Positions 1 through 8,954 of a stretch of DNA of 64,000 bases are shown here, one piece after another. The stretch spans positions 1-64,000 of the forward strand of contig CAZIOH010000023.1 in the NCBI GenBank assembly GCA_964540815.1, read 5' to 3'. The first letter of the stretch is position 1. Each line of letters begins with the position of its first letter. The stretch comes from CAZIOH01 sp964540815 (GTDB lineage: Bacteria; Myxococcota_A; Polyangia; Fen-1088). Both the position numbers and the translations under genes were made by a program. Below the pieces are notes generated by a model. That model did not search any database. It worked only from the letters and a program-made list of their open reading frames with translations, and was not told the origin of the DNA.

Positions 1-71
1 GGGTACCCCACCCCCGGGGGGGCACCCCCGGCGGGGGGGGGGGCGCGCCCCCCCCGGGGCCCCCCGGCGCC
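1..71. other. G/C homopolymer-rich leader
   Basis: Runs of 5-10 consecutive C or G dominate this stretch, and several can pair with each other into G/C hairpins. No credible coding sequence is visible. It directly abuts the dispersed repeat at 72-180. Such runs are also where assembly errors collect, so the exact bases should be treated with caution. Confidence 0.6.
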
Positions 72-180
72 GGAGCGTGGGGGGGCTCGCCCCCCCACGG
101 GCCCCCCCCGGACGACGAGAGGCGCAGCCGGATCTGCTTGGCGCGTGGTGTCTCCGGTTGGCAAAGCCAACCTCCGATCC
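72..180 (+). repeat. Dispersed structured element, copy 1 (upstream of dut)
   Basis: A G/C hairpin (75-100) is followed by ACGACGAGAG (112-121), CCGGATCTGCTT (128-139) and TCTCC leading into a perfect 7-bp stem GGTTGGC/GCCAACC with loop AAA (156-172), then ACCTCCGAT (170-178). The same blocks recur in the same order on the minus strand at 36873-36751. A core-only third copy is at 30832-30862. This copy lies 106 bp upstream of the dut start and points toward it. It could be a REP/MITE-like repeat or a structured 5' leader RNA. Confidence 0.75.
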
Positions 181-231
181 GCGAACATGAAGAGAAGGTA
201 GAGGACGAGCCCCGCCCCTTCCTCCTGTTCC

Positions 232-257
232 CTCGCCCCGCGGAGCGGGGAGAGGGG
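232..257 (+). repeat. Short G/C palindromic repeat B, copy 1
   Basis: An interrupted palindrome centred on CCCCGCGGAGCGGGG, flanked by pyrimidine- and purine-rich arms ending in GAGAGGGG. A near-identical unit sits at 36637-36677. In both places it follows the larger element and precedes a gene start by about 30 bp. Confidence 0.65.
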
Positions 258-285
258 CCCACTTTTCTGTCGAAGAGGAGAGAAG

Positions 286-729
286 ATGGCGAGGCTGCGG
301 TTTCGGAGAGTGCGTGCGGATGCGCTGGCGCCGGCGTACATGACAGCGGGGGCGGCGGGGATGGATCTGGCGGCGGCCATGGATGCGCCGGTGGTGCTCG
401 AGCCCGGGGAGCGGGCGGCGGTGCCGACCGGGCTCGTGCTCGAGATCCCGGCGGGGTTCGAGGGCCAGGTGCGCCCGCGCTCGGGGCTGGCGCGCAAGCA
501 CGGGATCGGGATGGTGAACGCGCCCGGCACCATCGACGGCGACTACCGCGGTGAGGTGCAGGTGTTGCTCATCAACCTCGGGCTGCGTGCCTACACCATC
601 GCGCCCGGGGATCGCATCGCGCAGCTGGTCATTGCGCCCGTGACCCGCGTGGAACTGGAAGAGCTTGACGAGGGCGGCGAGCTGTCGGCGACCGAGCGGG
701 GGACGGGCGGCTTCGGTCACACCGGGTGA
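286..729 (+). CDS. dut: dUTP pyrophosphatase (dUTPase)
   Basis: Hydrolyses dUTP to dUMP and PPi, which supplies the thymidylate precursor and keeps uracil out of DNA; trimeric cytosolic enzyme. At 147 aa it is typical of the family. The conserved motifs are visible in order: AGMDLAA near residue 25, RSGLARKHGI near 65, GTIDGDYRGEV near 80 with the catalytic Asp, RIAQLVI near 110, and the C-terminal RGTGGFGHTG tail that closes over the active site. The ATG at 286 is preceded by a strong purine-rich ribosome site (275-285), which fixes the start. Repeat elements occupy the leader immediately upstream. Confidence 0.97.
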   Translation: MARLRFRRVRADALAPAYMTAGAAGMDLAAAMDAPVVLEPGERAAVPTGLVLEIPAGFEGQVRPRSGLARKHGIGMVNAPGTIDGDYRGEVQVLLINLGLRAYTIAPGDRIAQLVIAPVTRVELEELDEGGELSATERGTGGFGHTG

Positions 730-820
730 TTTCGTGATGTCGTGACTCGGTCACGGCGCGAAGCGGTGACGGAGCCTTTGGGGATTGCGACGGGGCGGGA
801 CGGATGCGACAGTTTCGCCC

Positions 821-3298
821 ATGCGGAGCCCCTGGCACGGACGAACCCATTCCTTTCCCCTGTATGTCTCGGTGGCTCTGGCGGCGACGGTGCTGGCGTG
901 CGGCGCGCGCGTGGAGGACTTGCCTGGGACGGCGGGAGATCTGCTGGCCGGCAAGCGCCCGATTCGCTCGGAGGGAGCCTCTCATCCCGGGCGCATGACG
1001 GACGCCGCGATCTCGGTCGACGGGGGCTTCTGGCGCACCGATCTCACCAGCGTGGTCTCGGGCTCCGGACAGGTGGTGTGGGATCTCGGGCAGGTGCGCC
1101 CCATCCGCTGCGGGTTCTTGCAGGGGGACAACAACGACTTTTACGAGCTCGCCGGGTCCCAGGACGGGGCGACCTTCTCGCCGCTGTGGTCGGCGAGCCC
1201 GATCCTGGGCAAGCCCGGGATGCAGTCCCGGACCGTTCAGAACCTGCAGGGCCAGGCGCGCTACGTGAAGCTCACCGCCCACGGCGGCGACGGCTACTAC
1301 AGCGTGAGCGAGCTCGGGCTCTACTCGGACTGCGCCCAGGACTGGCCCCCCCGCTTCGTGGCGCGCGAGGGCAGCCCGGAGGACGAGGCGGTGCGCTGGA
1401 AGATCGTCATCCTGGCGATCGCCGCGGTGATCTTCCTGCTCGTCAATCGCAAGGGCCGCCCCGACTGGGTGGGGCTCCTCATCGTGGTGCCGGTGGGGAT
1501 CGCCCTGTCGGCGACCGTCGACCTGTGGCAGATGTGGCCCCTCGAGGAGTCGGAGCAGACCTACGTGCGGGCCCTGGTCGCGGCCATCGCTGCCACCCTG
1601 GTGCTGCGCGAGTACTTCGCGCCCGAGCGCTATCCGGTCCGCCCGCGGGCGGTCGTGCCGACCCTCGGGCTGCTGGCGGTGGTGGCGGTGGCCTCCTACT
1701 ACCACTTCGGCATGCCGCAGTTTCGCGACAACTCCAAGGGCCGGCAGACCCTGGTGCACCCCTGGGACATGCGGGTGTACTTCCCGGTGGCCAAGTACTT
1801 CGAGGAGCTGCGCTTCGATGGCCTCTACCTGGCCAGCGTGGCGGCCCACCTCGACAACCACCCGGGGATGAAGATCGAGCAGCTGGCCCAGGTGAACCTG
1901 CGCGATCTCCACGACAACGAGCTGCACACCGTCCGGGACGAGGCCGAGCAGATCGAGGCCATTCGCCAGCGCTTCAGCCCCGCGCGCTGGGAGTCCTTCA
2001 AGCGAGACATGAAGTACTTCGAGGACGTCATGGGGGCAGGCGACTACCTCGGCAGCATGCAGGATCACGGGGGCAACGCCACTCCGGTATGGATCACCAG
2101 CGCCTACGCCCTGTGGCGCAACGCCCCCGCGAGCGAGCTCACGTTGACCCTGACGGCGCTCATCGATCCGGCGCTGCTCATCCTGCTCTTCGTGATCATG
2201 GCGCGCACCTTCGGCGCGCGCGTGATGCTGATCTGCCTCATCGTCTGGGGAACCACCGACTTTTCACGCTTCGGGACCAACCTGATGGGCTCGACCTTGC
2301 GCGCCGACTGGATGGTGGCGCTCGGGCTCGGGGCGTGCGCGCTCAAGACCCGCCGCTATGCCCTCGGAGGCGGCCTGGTGGCCTACGGGGGGCTGATCCG
2401 GGCCTTCCCGGCCTTCTCCACCTTCTTCCTGGCGGTCCCGCCGGTCTGGTGGCTCATCGACAGCTATCGGGCGTCGAAGCGCATGCCGCCCATGAAGGAA
2501 TTCGTCGCGACCCAGTCGCCGGCGCTGCGGGCCATGGCGGGGGCGGCCGGGACGGTGGTGGTCCTGGTGGGCATCTCGTCGGCCATGTTCGGATTCTCGG
2601 CGTCGTGGGTGTCCTGGATGCACAAGATCACCCTGCACGCCGAGCAGCCGAACTCCAACCATGTCGGCCTGCGGAACCTGGTGGCCTTCTCGCCGTCGCT
2701 GACCGCGCGCCGGCTCTCGGAGTCGAACCGCGCCAACGCCTGGATGACCTGGCAGGACACCCAGCGGCAGACCTTCGCCCGGCGCAAGCCGGTCTTCTAC
2801 CTCGGCGTGCTCGGCTTCCTCGGGCTCGGTGTGTGGGCTTGTCGGGGGCGACGGCTCGACCAGGCGACCGTGCTGGGGACGCTGATGATCCCGGTGTTCT
2901 TCTATCCGGCCAACTATTATTGCCACTACGTGTTCCTGATTCCGCTCCTCGCGACCCGCCGCGGGCCGGTGCTGCCGTGGTCCGAGCCGGAGGGGCGGAC
3001 GCTCTTCGCCCGGGTCTCGGGGATCGTGCTCGCGATGGGGGTGGTGCAGCTCCCGACGCTGGCCGAGTGGCCGGACGTCACGTACACCTACGAGAGCGTC
3101 ATCATGATGACGGCCTACGCGCTCATCCTCTACCCGCTGGCGCGCGACTCGTGGAAGGGGCTGACGCCGCTCGAGATCGAGGAGCAGGACCTCGAGGACC
3201 AGGGTGACGGGCAACCTGGCGGCGCCGACGATGTCGAGGACGACCGCAGGACCGAGGAGGATCGCGTGATCCCCGCGCCGTCGGCGATTCCGGGTTGA
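821..3298 (+). CDS. Polytopic membrane protein with N-terminal discoidin-like domain, possible GT-C glycosyltransferase
   Basis: A product of 825 aa if started at the ATG at 821; an in-frame TTG at 785 adds 12 residues. Residues 1-30 are a hydrophobic export signal ending VLAC, a possible lipobox. Next is a region of about 130 aa (WDLGQ, YELAGSQDG, YVKLTAHGGDGYYSVSEL) that resembles an F5/8-type C (discoidin) carbohydrate-binding fold. From about residue 190 onward there are many hydrophobic helices separated by periplasmic loops, ending in a charged Glu/Asp-rich cytosolic tail. The layout recalls GT-C mannosyl- or arabinosyltransferases, but I cannot point to a diagnostic motif, so the enzymatic role is an inference. 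The gene stops 17 bp before argC. Confidence 0.7.
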   Translation: MRSPWHGRTHSFPLYVSVALAATVLACGARVEDLPGTAGDLLAGKRPIRSEGASHPGRMTDAAISVDGGFWRTDLTSVVSGSGQVVWDLGQVRPIRCGFLQGDNNDFYELAGSQDGATFSPLWSASPILGKPGMQSRTVQNLQGQARYVKLTAHGGDGYYSVSELGLYSDCAQDWPPRFVAREGSPEDEAVRWKIVILAIAAVIFLLVNRKGRPDWVGLLIVVPVGIALSATVDLWQMWPLEESEQTYVRALVAAIAATLVLREYFAPERYPVRPRAVVPTLGLLAVVAVASYYHFGMPQFRDNSKGRQTLVHPWDMRVYFPVAKYFEELRFDGLYLASVAAHLDNHPGMKIEQLAQVNLRDLHDNELHTVRDEAEQIEAIRQRFSPARWESFKRDMKYFEDVMGAGDYLGSMQDHGGNATPVWITSAYALWRNAPASELTLTLTALIDPALLILLFVIMARTFGARVMLICLIVWGTTDFSRFGTNLMGSTLRADWMVALGLGACALKTRRYALGGGLVAYGGLIRAFPAFSTFFLAVPPVWWLIDSYRASKRMPPMKEFVATQSPALRAMAGAAGTVVVLVGISSAMFGFSASWVSWMHKITLHAEQPNSNHVGLRNLVAFSPSLTARRLSESNRANAWMTWQDTQRQTFARRKPVFYLGVLGFLGLGVWACRGRRLDQATVLGTLMIPVFFYPANYYCHYVFLIPLLATRRGPVLPWSEPEGRTLFARVSGIVLAMGVVQLPTLAEWPDVTYTYESVIMMTAYALILYPLARDSWKGLTPLEIEEQDLEDQGDGQPGGADDVEDDRRTEEDRVIPAPSAIPG

Positions 3299-3315
3299 CC
3301 GGGGCTGATCGGCGA

Positions 3316-4422
3316 ATGAGTATTCGCGCCATGAATTCGCCTGTTCCAGGGGCCGCCTCCGCGGGCCCGATTCCGGTCGCGATCGTCGGCGTGTCGGGCT
3401 ATTCGGGGATCGAGCTCGCCCGCCTGGTCTCGCGGCATGGACGGTTGCGCCTGGTCCAGGCGGTGAGCGACAAGTGGGCCGGGCGCTCGCTGGCCGATGC
3501 CCTCGGGCTCGAGGGGCCCGCGGGCGCCGTGCGCTGCCTGGCGCAGGCCGAGGTGGCGCCGGCGGCCTTCGCCGACGTGGAGCTGGTCTTCCTGTGCACG
3601 CCAGCCGAGGTGTCGATCGAGCTGGCCGGCCGCGCGCTGGCGGCGGGCTGTCGGGTGGTCGACCTGTCGGGCGGGTTTCGCCTCGCGGCCGAGGACTACC
3701 CGCGCTGGTATGGTTTCGTTCATCCGGCGCCCGGGCTCTTGGCGGAGGCGGTGTACTCGCTCCCCGAGGCCACCCGCAACCCGGCGGAGGTGCGCCGGGC
3801 GCGGTTGGTCTCCAACCCGGGGTGCTTCCCGACGGCGAGCGTGCTGGCGCTCCTGCCGCTGCTCGAGGCCGGGGTGATCGAGCCTGGCGGGCTGGTGGTG
3901 GACGCCAAGACCGGGACCACGGGGGCCGGGCGAAAGGCCAGCGAGGACTTCTCGTTCTCGGAGGTGGACGGGGACTTCCGCGCCTATCGGGTGCTCAAGC
4001 ACCAGCACACCCCGGAGATCGAGCGGGTGCTGGCCACGACCCAGGCGCTGCCGCCGGGGACGCGGCTCACCTTCACGGCCCACCTGTTGCCGACCCGGCG
4101 AGGCATCCTGGCGACCGCCTACGGGCGGCTGGTGCGGGGCAAGGGCGCGGCCGACGCCGCCGCCGCCGTGCGGGCCTTCGCCGAGAACCGGCCGTTCGTG
4201 CGCGCGGTGGGCGCCGAGCAGGTGCGCCTGCACGGGGTCGTCGGCACCAACCGCGCGCTGGTCGGCGCGGACGCCGATCCTGAGCGGGGCGTGGCGATCG
4301 GATTCGCCGCCATCGACAACCTGGTCAAGGGCGCCGCCGGCCAGGCCATCCAGAACGCCAACCTCATGCTCGGGCTCGGCGAGACCACCGGGCTCGAGCT
4401 GCTGTCGGCGACTGCGCCATGA
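3316..4422 (+). CDS. argC: N-acetyl-gamma-glutamyl-phosphate reductase
   Basis: Third step of arginine biosynthesis: NADPH-dependent reduction of N-acetylglutamyl-5-phosphate to the semialdehyde. It is about 368 aa from the ATG at 3316 (another ATG at 3331; a TTG at 3295 overlaps the previous gene). The N-terminal Rossmann motif reads GVSGYSGIEL, and the catalytic Cys is in SNPGCFPTAS near residue 165. The later H(T)PEIE and FTAHLLPTRRGI blocks fit the dimerisation domain of the family. Its stop overlaps the argJ-argB start (ATGA), so the two genes are very probably translationally coupled. Confidence 0.96.
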   Translation: MSIRAMNSPVPGAASAGPIPVAIVGVSGYSGIELARLVSRHGRLRLVQAVSDKWAGRSLADALGLEGPAGAVRCLAQAEVAPAAFADVELVFLCTPAEVSIELAGRALAAGCRVVDLSGGFRLAAEDYPRWYGFVHPAPGLLAEAVYSLPEATRNPAEVRRARLVSNPGCFPTASVLALLPLLEAGVIEPGGLVVDAKTGTTGAGRKASEDFSFSEVDGDFRAYRVLKHQHTPEIERVLATTQALPPGTRLTFTAHLLPTRRGILATAYGRLVRGKGAADAAAAVRAFAENRPFVRAVGAEQVRLHGVVGTNRALVGADADPERGVAIGFAAIDNLVKGAAGQAIQNANLMLGLGETTGLELLSATAP

Positions 4423-6653
4423 GCGACACCGGCGCCGCCAAGGCCAACGTCAGCGTCCGTTTGCCCCTCGGATTTCGCTACGCCGGGGTCAAGGCGGGCA
4501 TCAAGCCCGACCGGCGGGATCTGGCGCTGGTGGTCTCCGACGTGCCGGCCGCCGCGGCGGGGGTGTTCACGGTCAACCGGCTGTGCGCGGCGCCGGTGCG
4601 CTACGCCGCGGCGCACGTCCCCACCGGCTCGCTGCGCGCGGTGGTGGTGAACAGCGGCAACGCCAACGCCATGACCGGCCCGGCCGGCATCGAGGACGAG
4701 CGCGCGATGGCCGAGGTGACGGCGCGGGCGCTCGGCGTGTCGGCGGTCGACGTGCTGACGGCCTCGACGGGGAGCATCGGGCCGCGCCTGCCGGTGGACA
4801 AGATCCGGGCGGCGGCGCCGGCCCTGGTGGCGGCCCTGTCGAGCGAGATGGCCGCGTTCGACGCGGCGGCCGAGGCGATCCGCACCACCGATCTGGTGGC
4901 CAAGGCGGCCTTCCGGACCCTGACCGTGGCGGGCAAGCCGGTCAGCATCGCGGCGATGTGCAAGGGCTCGGGGATGATTCATCCCCAGATGGCCACCATG
5001 CTGTGCTTCATCACCACCGACGCGGCGATCTCGCCGGCGGCGTTGCAGTCGGCGCTGGAGGCTGCGGTGGACGAGTCGTTCAACACCATCACGGTGGATG
5101 GCGACATGTCGACCAACGACGCGGTGGTGGCGCTGGCCAACGGGCGCTCGGGGACGCCGTCGATCGACTCCACCTCCGGGGCGATGGACGCCTTTCGGGG
5201 CGCGCTGGCCGAGGTGTGCGGCGAGCTCGCGCGCAAGATCGCGGCGGACGGCGAGGGCGCGACCAAGCTCTTGGTGGTGGACGTGTTCGGGGCCCCGGAG
5301 CGGGGGATGGCCCGGGATCTGGCCCGGGCGGTGGCGGGCTCGAGCCTGGTCAAGTCCGGGATGTTCGGCGGCGATCCGTCGTGGGGCCGGGTGCTGGCGG
5401 CGGTGGGCGCGCGGGTCGGCGCGCGCGGCTACGAGGTCGATCTGGCACGGATCAGCCTGGAGATCCAGGGCGTGCGCATCTTCGACGAGCGCGGTCCGGC
5501 GGCGTTCGATCGGGATGGGTTGAACGCGCGGATGCGCGAGGCCGAGATCGCGGTGCGCCTGAACCTGTCGGTGGGCTCGGCCTCGGCACGGGCCCTCGGG
5601 TGCGATCTCACCTACGAGTACGTGCGCATCAACGCCGACTACGTCGGGGCGATGGCCGCTGGACCGCGGGCGGCGGCGGGTGCGGCGCCCACGGCGCGGG
5701 TGCCGCCCGGGTCGACGGCCGCGACGGCCGCGACGGCCGAAGGCCCGGCGGCGGCGGGCGTTCCTGCACCGGGAAACGGTTCGGCCCACGCGCTGTCGGG
5801 GGTGAACCGCTCGCTGGTGGTCGAGTCGCTGTCGTACATCCGCAAGTTCGCGGGGCGACGCGCGGTCATCAAGTACGGCGGGGCCGCCATGGTCGATCCG
5901 GCGCTCAAGCGCAGCTTCGCCGAGGAGGTCGTGCTGCTGCAGGCGGCCGGCCTGCGCCCGATCGTGGTGCACGGTGGCGGGCCGGAGATCACCCGGACCC
6001 TGGAGCGCCTCGGGCACAAGACCGAGTTCGCGGACGGACAGCGCATCACCAGCGAGGACGACGTCCGGGTGGTGGAGATGGTCCTCACCGGGAAGGTCAA
6101 CACCGAGCTCGTGGGCCTGCTCAACTCCCTCGGGGGGCTGGCCATGGGGCTGTCGGGGAAGGACGGGCGGTTGCTGTCCGCCCACAAGGCCTTGCCGAAG
6201 CCCGGCAAGCCCGATCTCGGGTTCGTGGGGGAGATCGACGCGGTCAACGGGGACGTCATCGAGATGTTGCTCGAACGCAACTACATCCCGGTCATCTCGC
6301 CGGTGGGCGCGGGCGCGGGCGGGGAGAGCTACAACATCAACGCCGACGTGGCGGCCGCCGAGATCGCGGTGGCGGTGCGGGCCGAGAAGCTGATCTTCCT
6401 CACCGACGTGGCTGGCATCCTCGACGCCGACGGCAAGCTCATCAGCGAGGTCTCGATGGCCGAGCTCGAAGGCCGCCTCGGCGAGGCGGGCGCCTCGGGA
6501 ATCCGGGGCGGGATGATGGTGAAGACCCAGGGCGTGATCCGCGCGCTGCGCGGCGGGGTCAAGGCGGTCCACATCGTGGACGGCCGCGCCCCCCACAGCA
6601 TCGTGGCCGAGCTCTTCACCGACAAGGGCGTGGGCACCCTGGTCACGGTGTGA
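4419..6653 (+). CDS. ArgJ-ArgB fusion: glutamate N-acetyltransferase + acetylglutamate kinase
   Basis: One 744-aa open frame with no internal stop joins two complete arginine enzymes. Residues 1-410 are ArgJ, which transfers acetyl from N-acetylornithine to glutamate. Its self-cleavage site is in KGSGMIHPQMATML, with the predicted nucleophile Thr193, and the C-terminal YEYVRINADY block is intact. Residues 411-460 are an Ala/Pro/Gly-rich linker. Residues 463-744 are ArgB, acetylglutamate kinase: the N-terminal helix typical of arginine-sensitive kinases, KYGGAAM, VHGGGPEI, YNINADVAAAEIA, and the end GTLVTV. ArgJ, ArgB and upstream ArgC together supply three consecutive steps. If ArgJ self-cleaves normally, the kinase would remain attached to the ArgJ beta chain. 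Confidence 0.93.
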   Translation: MSDTGAAKANVSVRLPLGFRYAGVKAGIKPDRRDLALVVSDVPAAAAGVFTVNRLCAAPVRYAAAHVPTGSLRAVVVNSGNANAMTGPAGIEDERAMAEVTARALGVSAVDVLTASTGSIGPRLPVDKIRAAAPALVAALSSEMAAFDAAAEAIRTTDLVAKAAFRTLTVAGKPVSIAAMCKGSGMIHPQMATMLCFITTDAAISPAALQSALEAAVDESFNTITVDGDMSTNDAVVALANGRSGTPSIDSTSGAMDAFRGALAEVCGELARKIAADGEGATKLLVVDVFGAPERGMARDLARAVAGSSLVKSGMFGGDPSWGRVLAAVGARVGARGYEVDLARISLEIQGVRIFDERGPAAFDRDGLNARMREAEIAVRLNLSVGSASARALGCDLTYEYVRINADYVGAMAAGPRAAAGAAPTARVPPGSTAATAATAEGPAAAGVPAPGNGSAHALSGVNRSLVVESLSYIRKFAGRRAVIKYGGAAMVDPALKRSFAEEVVLLQAAGLRPIVVHGGGPEITRTLERLGHKTEFADGQRITSEDDVRVVEMVLTGKVNTELVGLLNSLGGLAMGLSGKDGRLLSAHKALPKPGKPDLGFVGEIDAVNGDVIEMLLERNYIPVISPVGAGAGGESYNINADVAAAEIAVAVRAEKLIFLTDVAGILDADGKLISEVSMAELEGRLGEAGASGIRGGMMVKTQGVIRALRGGVKAVHIVDGRAPHSIVAELFTDKGVGTLVTV

Positions 6654-6737
6654 GCGGACCTAGTGTGAGTGGTCCTCGTCGCCGGATTGGCTGCCGCCCT
6701 GGTTCAGCTGACCGCACTGGCAATCGACCTATTCGTC

Positions 6738-8954
6738 TCACGGGGCGGAGGGGGTCAGGTCGAGGCCGGAGGAGCGGGGGCGGGGGCGGCTGGCGCCGAG
6801 GACCAGGAGCGCCGGATCGCCGATCACGATGGCGCCATGGCGGGCGCGGGTGAGGGCGGTGTAGAGGATCTCACGGGAGAGGAGCGGCGTGTCGCGCGGG
6901 GGCAGGACCAGCGCGACGTGGTCGTACTCCGAGCCTTGCGCCTTGTGCACGGTCAGCGCGAAGGCCAGTTCGAGGCGGGCGCGCAGATCCTCGAAGGGGT
7001 ACGTGAGCAGGCCATCGGGAGAGTGCGGGCGCGCGAAGACCACCTGCAGCGCCTCGGGCGCGCGTGTGCCGAGCGCGAGATCTTTGGCCGCGGTGGCGCG
7101 CACCACGACCCCGATGTCGCCGTTGAAGAGGCCGCGCCCGTAGTCGTTCGACAGGAAGATGACCGGGGCGCCCGGGACCACCGTCCCCTGTGCCGCGGAG
7201 GGGCTGATGGTGAAGGCCGCGCGCCGGCAAAGCCCGTGCAGGGTCTGGTTGACGGCGGCGGTCGAGCCCTCCCAGGGCGATTGGCGCGCGAGACAGAGCA
7301 CCCGGGCCCGCGCATGGAGCTGGAGCAGAGCGGTGAGCTCGGCGGCGGCGGCTCCGGGCCCGACCAGGCGTCCCTCCTCGAGGACGAAGCGCCGCTCGAC
7401 CACGGGCCCGAGGCGCTCGGCACCGCGCAGGATGGTCCTCCACCAGGTGGCGAGAAAGGAGTCGAGGAGAGGCTCGAGCACCGGCGCGCGCAGCGGCTCG
7501 AGGAAGGCCGCGGCGAGCATCTCGGTTCCCCGGAAGCTCGCCGCGCGCGCGTCGGGGACGGGGCGAAACAAGCTCGGCACGTCCGCGGAGGCGAGCGCGC
7601 CTCGGTTGATGGCGCTGGCCGCGGCCAGGATCGCGCCGCCGGCACGGACATCGCCGCTGCCGGCTCCCGCGCGGTGGCTGCGGGTCAGGCGCGCGACCGC
7701 GCGGGCGGGTGCCTGCGCCACCAGATCCCGGAAGACCGCGCCGAGCTCGACCGAGGGCAGCTGGTCGGCGTCGCCCAGCAACACGAGCTGCGTGTCCGGA
7801 GCCAGCGCCTCGAGGAGGGCGTCCATGAGCGGCATATCGATCATCGACGCCTCGTCGACGATCACCACGCGACGGGGGAGCCGCCACCCGGCGTGGAAGG
7901 TGGGCAGCGCACGATCGAGGCGGTCGAGCCGCTCCGTGCCGATGCCGAGCAGGCGATGGAGCGTGGTGGCATCCGCGATGCCGAGCTCGGGTGCGCCCGA
8001 GGCGGCGGCCGAGCTCGAGCCGGCGGCCGAGAGAGCCGAACGAATCGACTCGCTGAGGCGTTGCGCCGCCCGACCGGTCGGGGCGGCGAGCGCGATCTCC
8101 TCCACCCTCACGCCGCGGGCCACGAGCGCCCGCAGCAGCGCGACCACCGATGAGGTCTTCCCGGTGCCGGGACCCCCGGTGACGAGGGCCAGCGGCGCCG
8201 AGAGCGCCAGCGCCACGGCCTGTCGCTGCTCGTCGGTCAAGCTCGGTGCCGCCGCCACGGCAGAGGCCTCCGGACCACGATCGGCGCGCCGTGCCCCGTC
8301 TGGCGGTCGGGCTCCGGGCGTGGACACCGCGCCGTCGCTCGGTTCGCCGGCGCGGAGGCGGGCGCGCAGGTGGCGCGAGACCCGCTCCTCCATCCGCCAG
8401 ATGCGCTCCGCGTAGAGGCCCCGCGGGGCGAGGATCATGGGTGTGCGGGCGCCGGGCGTCCCGAACAGATGCTCGAGCCCCGCGGGAATCGTCCCGCCGC
8501 GCAAGGACCGGGCGAGGGCCAAGGTCGCGGTGACGACGGCTTCGATCAGGGGATCGGGCGGCGGCGCACCGGCTGCGCCGAGCAGGCGCTCGAGGCTGGC
8601 CACGAGCTCGCCGGGCTCGAGCGGGAGGTGAACACTGCCCGCCTCCATCGCGGTGGCGAGGGCCATGGCCAGGAAGGCGACCGCGCGGCGCAGATCCAGC
8701 GGGCTCGCCCCACAGCTCGCCGCCAGCTCGTGGCCCACCCACATGGTGGTCTCGGCGATCTCGGCACGGTGCAGGTGCAGGCAAAGTGCTGCTGGCAAGA
8801 TGTCGGCGCGGGCCCATGCCTCTGCCTCCCGGGCACCCGGACCCGCGCCCGCCAGGCTGGCGAAGCCGGCGCGCGCGGTCCCGGCGGGCAAGATGGGCCG
8901 GCCGAGGGGAAGAACCTCGCTGGGCAGGTTCGAGGAGCGGCGCCCATCGCTCAC
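6738..8954 (-). CDS. recD: Exodeoxyribonuclease V alpha chain (RecD helicase)
   Basis: The 5'-3' helicase subunit of RecBCD, which processes double-strand DNA ends. 738 aa, starting at GTG 8954 and overlapping the recB stop (GTGA). A variable N-terminal domain of about 240 aa is followed by the Q-motif region LTDEQRQAV and Walker A TGGPGTGKTSS near residues 258-268. Further on are VDEASMIDMPLMDALL (Walker B), LVLLGDADQLPSVELGAVF, SHRAG, and the C-terminal motif LAFALTVHKAQGSEYDHV. The frame runs on upstream only as an antisense shadow; the overlap with recB decides the start. Confidence 0.95.
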   Translation of the reverse strand: MSDGRRSSNLPSEVLPLGRPILPAGTARAGFASLAGAGPGAREAEAWARADILPAALCLHLHRAEIAETTMWVGHELAASCGASPLDLRRAVAFLAMALATAMEAGSVHLPLEPGELVASLERLLGAAGAPPPDPLIEAVVTATLALARSLRGGTIPAGLEHLFGTPGARTPMILAPRGLYAERIWRMEERVSRHLRARLRAGEPSDGAVSTPGARPPDGARRADRGPEASAVAAAPSLTDEQRQAVALALSAPLALVTGGPGTGKTSSVVALLRALVARGVRVEEIALAAPTGRAAQRLSESIRSALSAAGSSSAAASGAPELGIADATTLHRLLGIGTERLDRLDRALPTFHAGWRLPRRVVIVDEASMIDMPLMDALLEALAPDTQLVLLGDADQLPSVELGAVFRDLVAQAPARAVARLTRSHRAGAGSGDVRAGGAILAAASAINRGALASADVPSLFRPVPDARAASFRGTEMLAAAFLEPLRAPVLEPLLDSFLATWWRTILRGAERLGPVVERRFVLEEGRLVGPGAAAAELTALLQLHARARVLCLARQSPWEGSTAAVNQTLHGLCRRAAFTISPSAAQGTVVPGAPVIFLSNDYGRGLFNGDIGVVVRATAAKDLALGTRAPEALQVVFARPHSPDGLLTYPFEDLRARLELAFALTVHKAQGSEYDHVALVLPPRDTPLLSREILYTALTRARHGAIVIGDPALLVLGASRPRPRSSGLDLTPSAP

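Noticed and set aside
138..554. Arg/Gly-rich frame overlapping dut
   Set aside because: An alternative-frame shadow of dut, and its first part lies in the repeat element.
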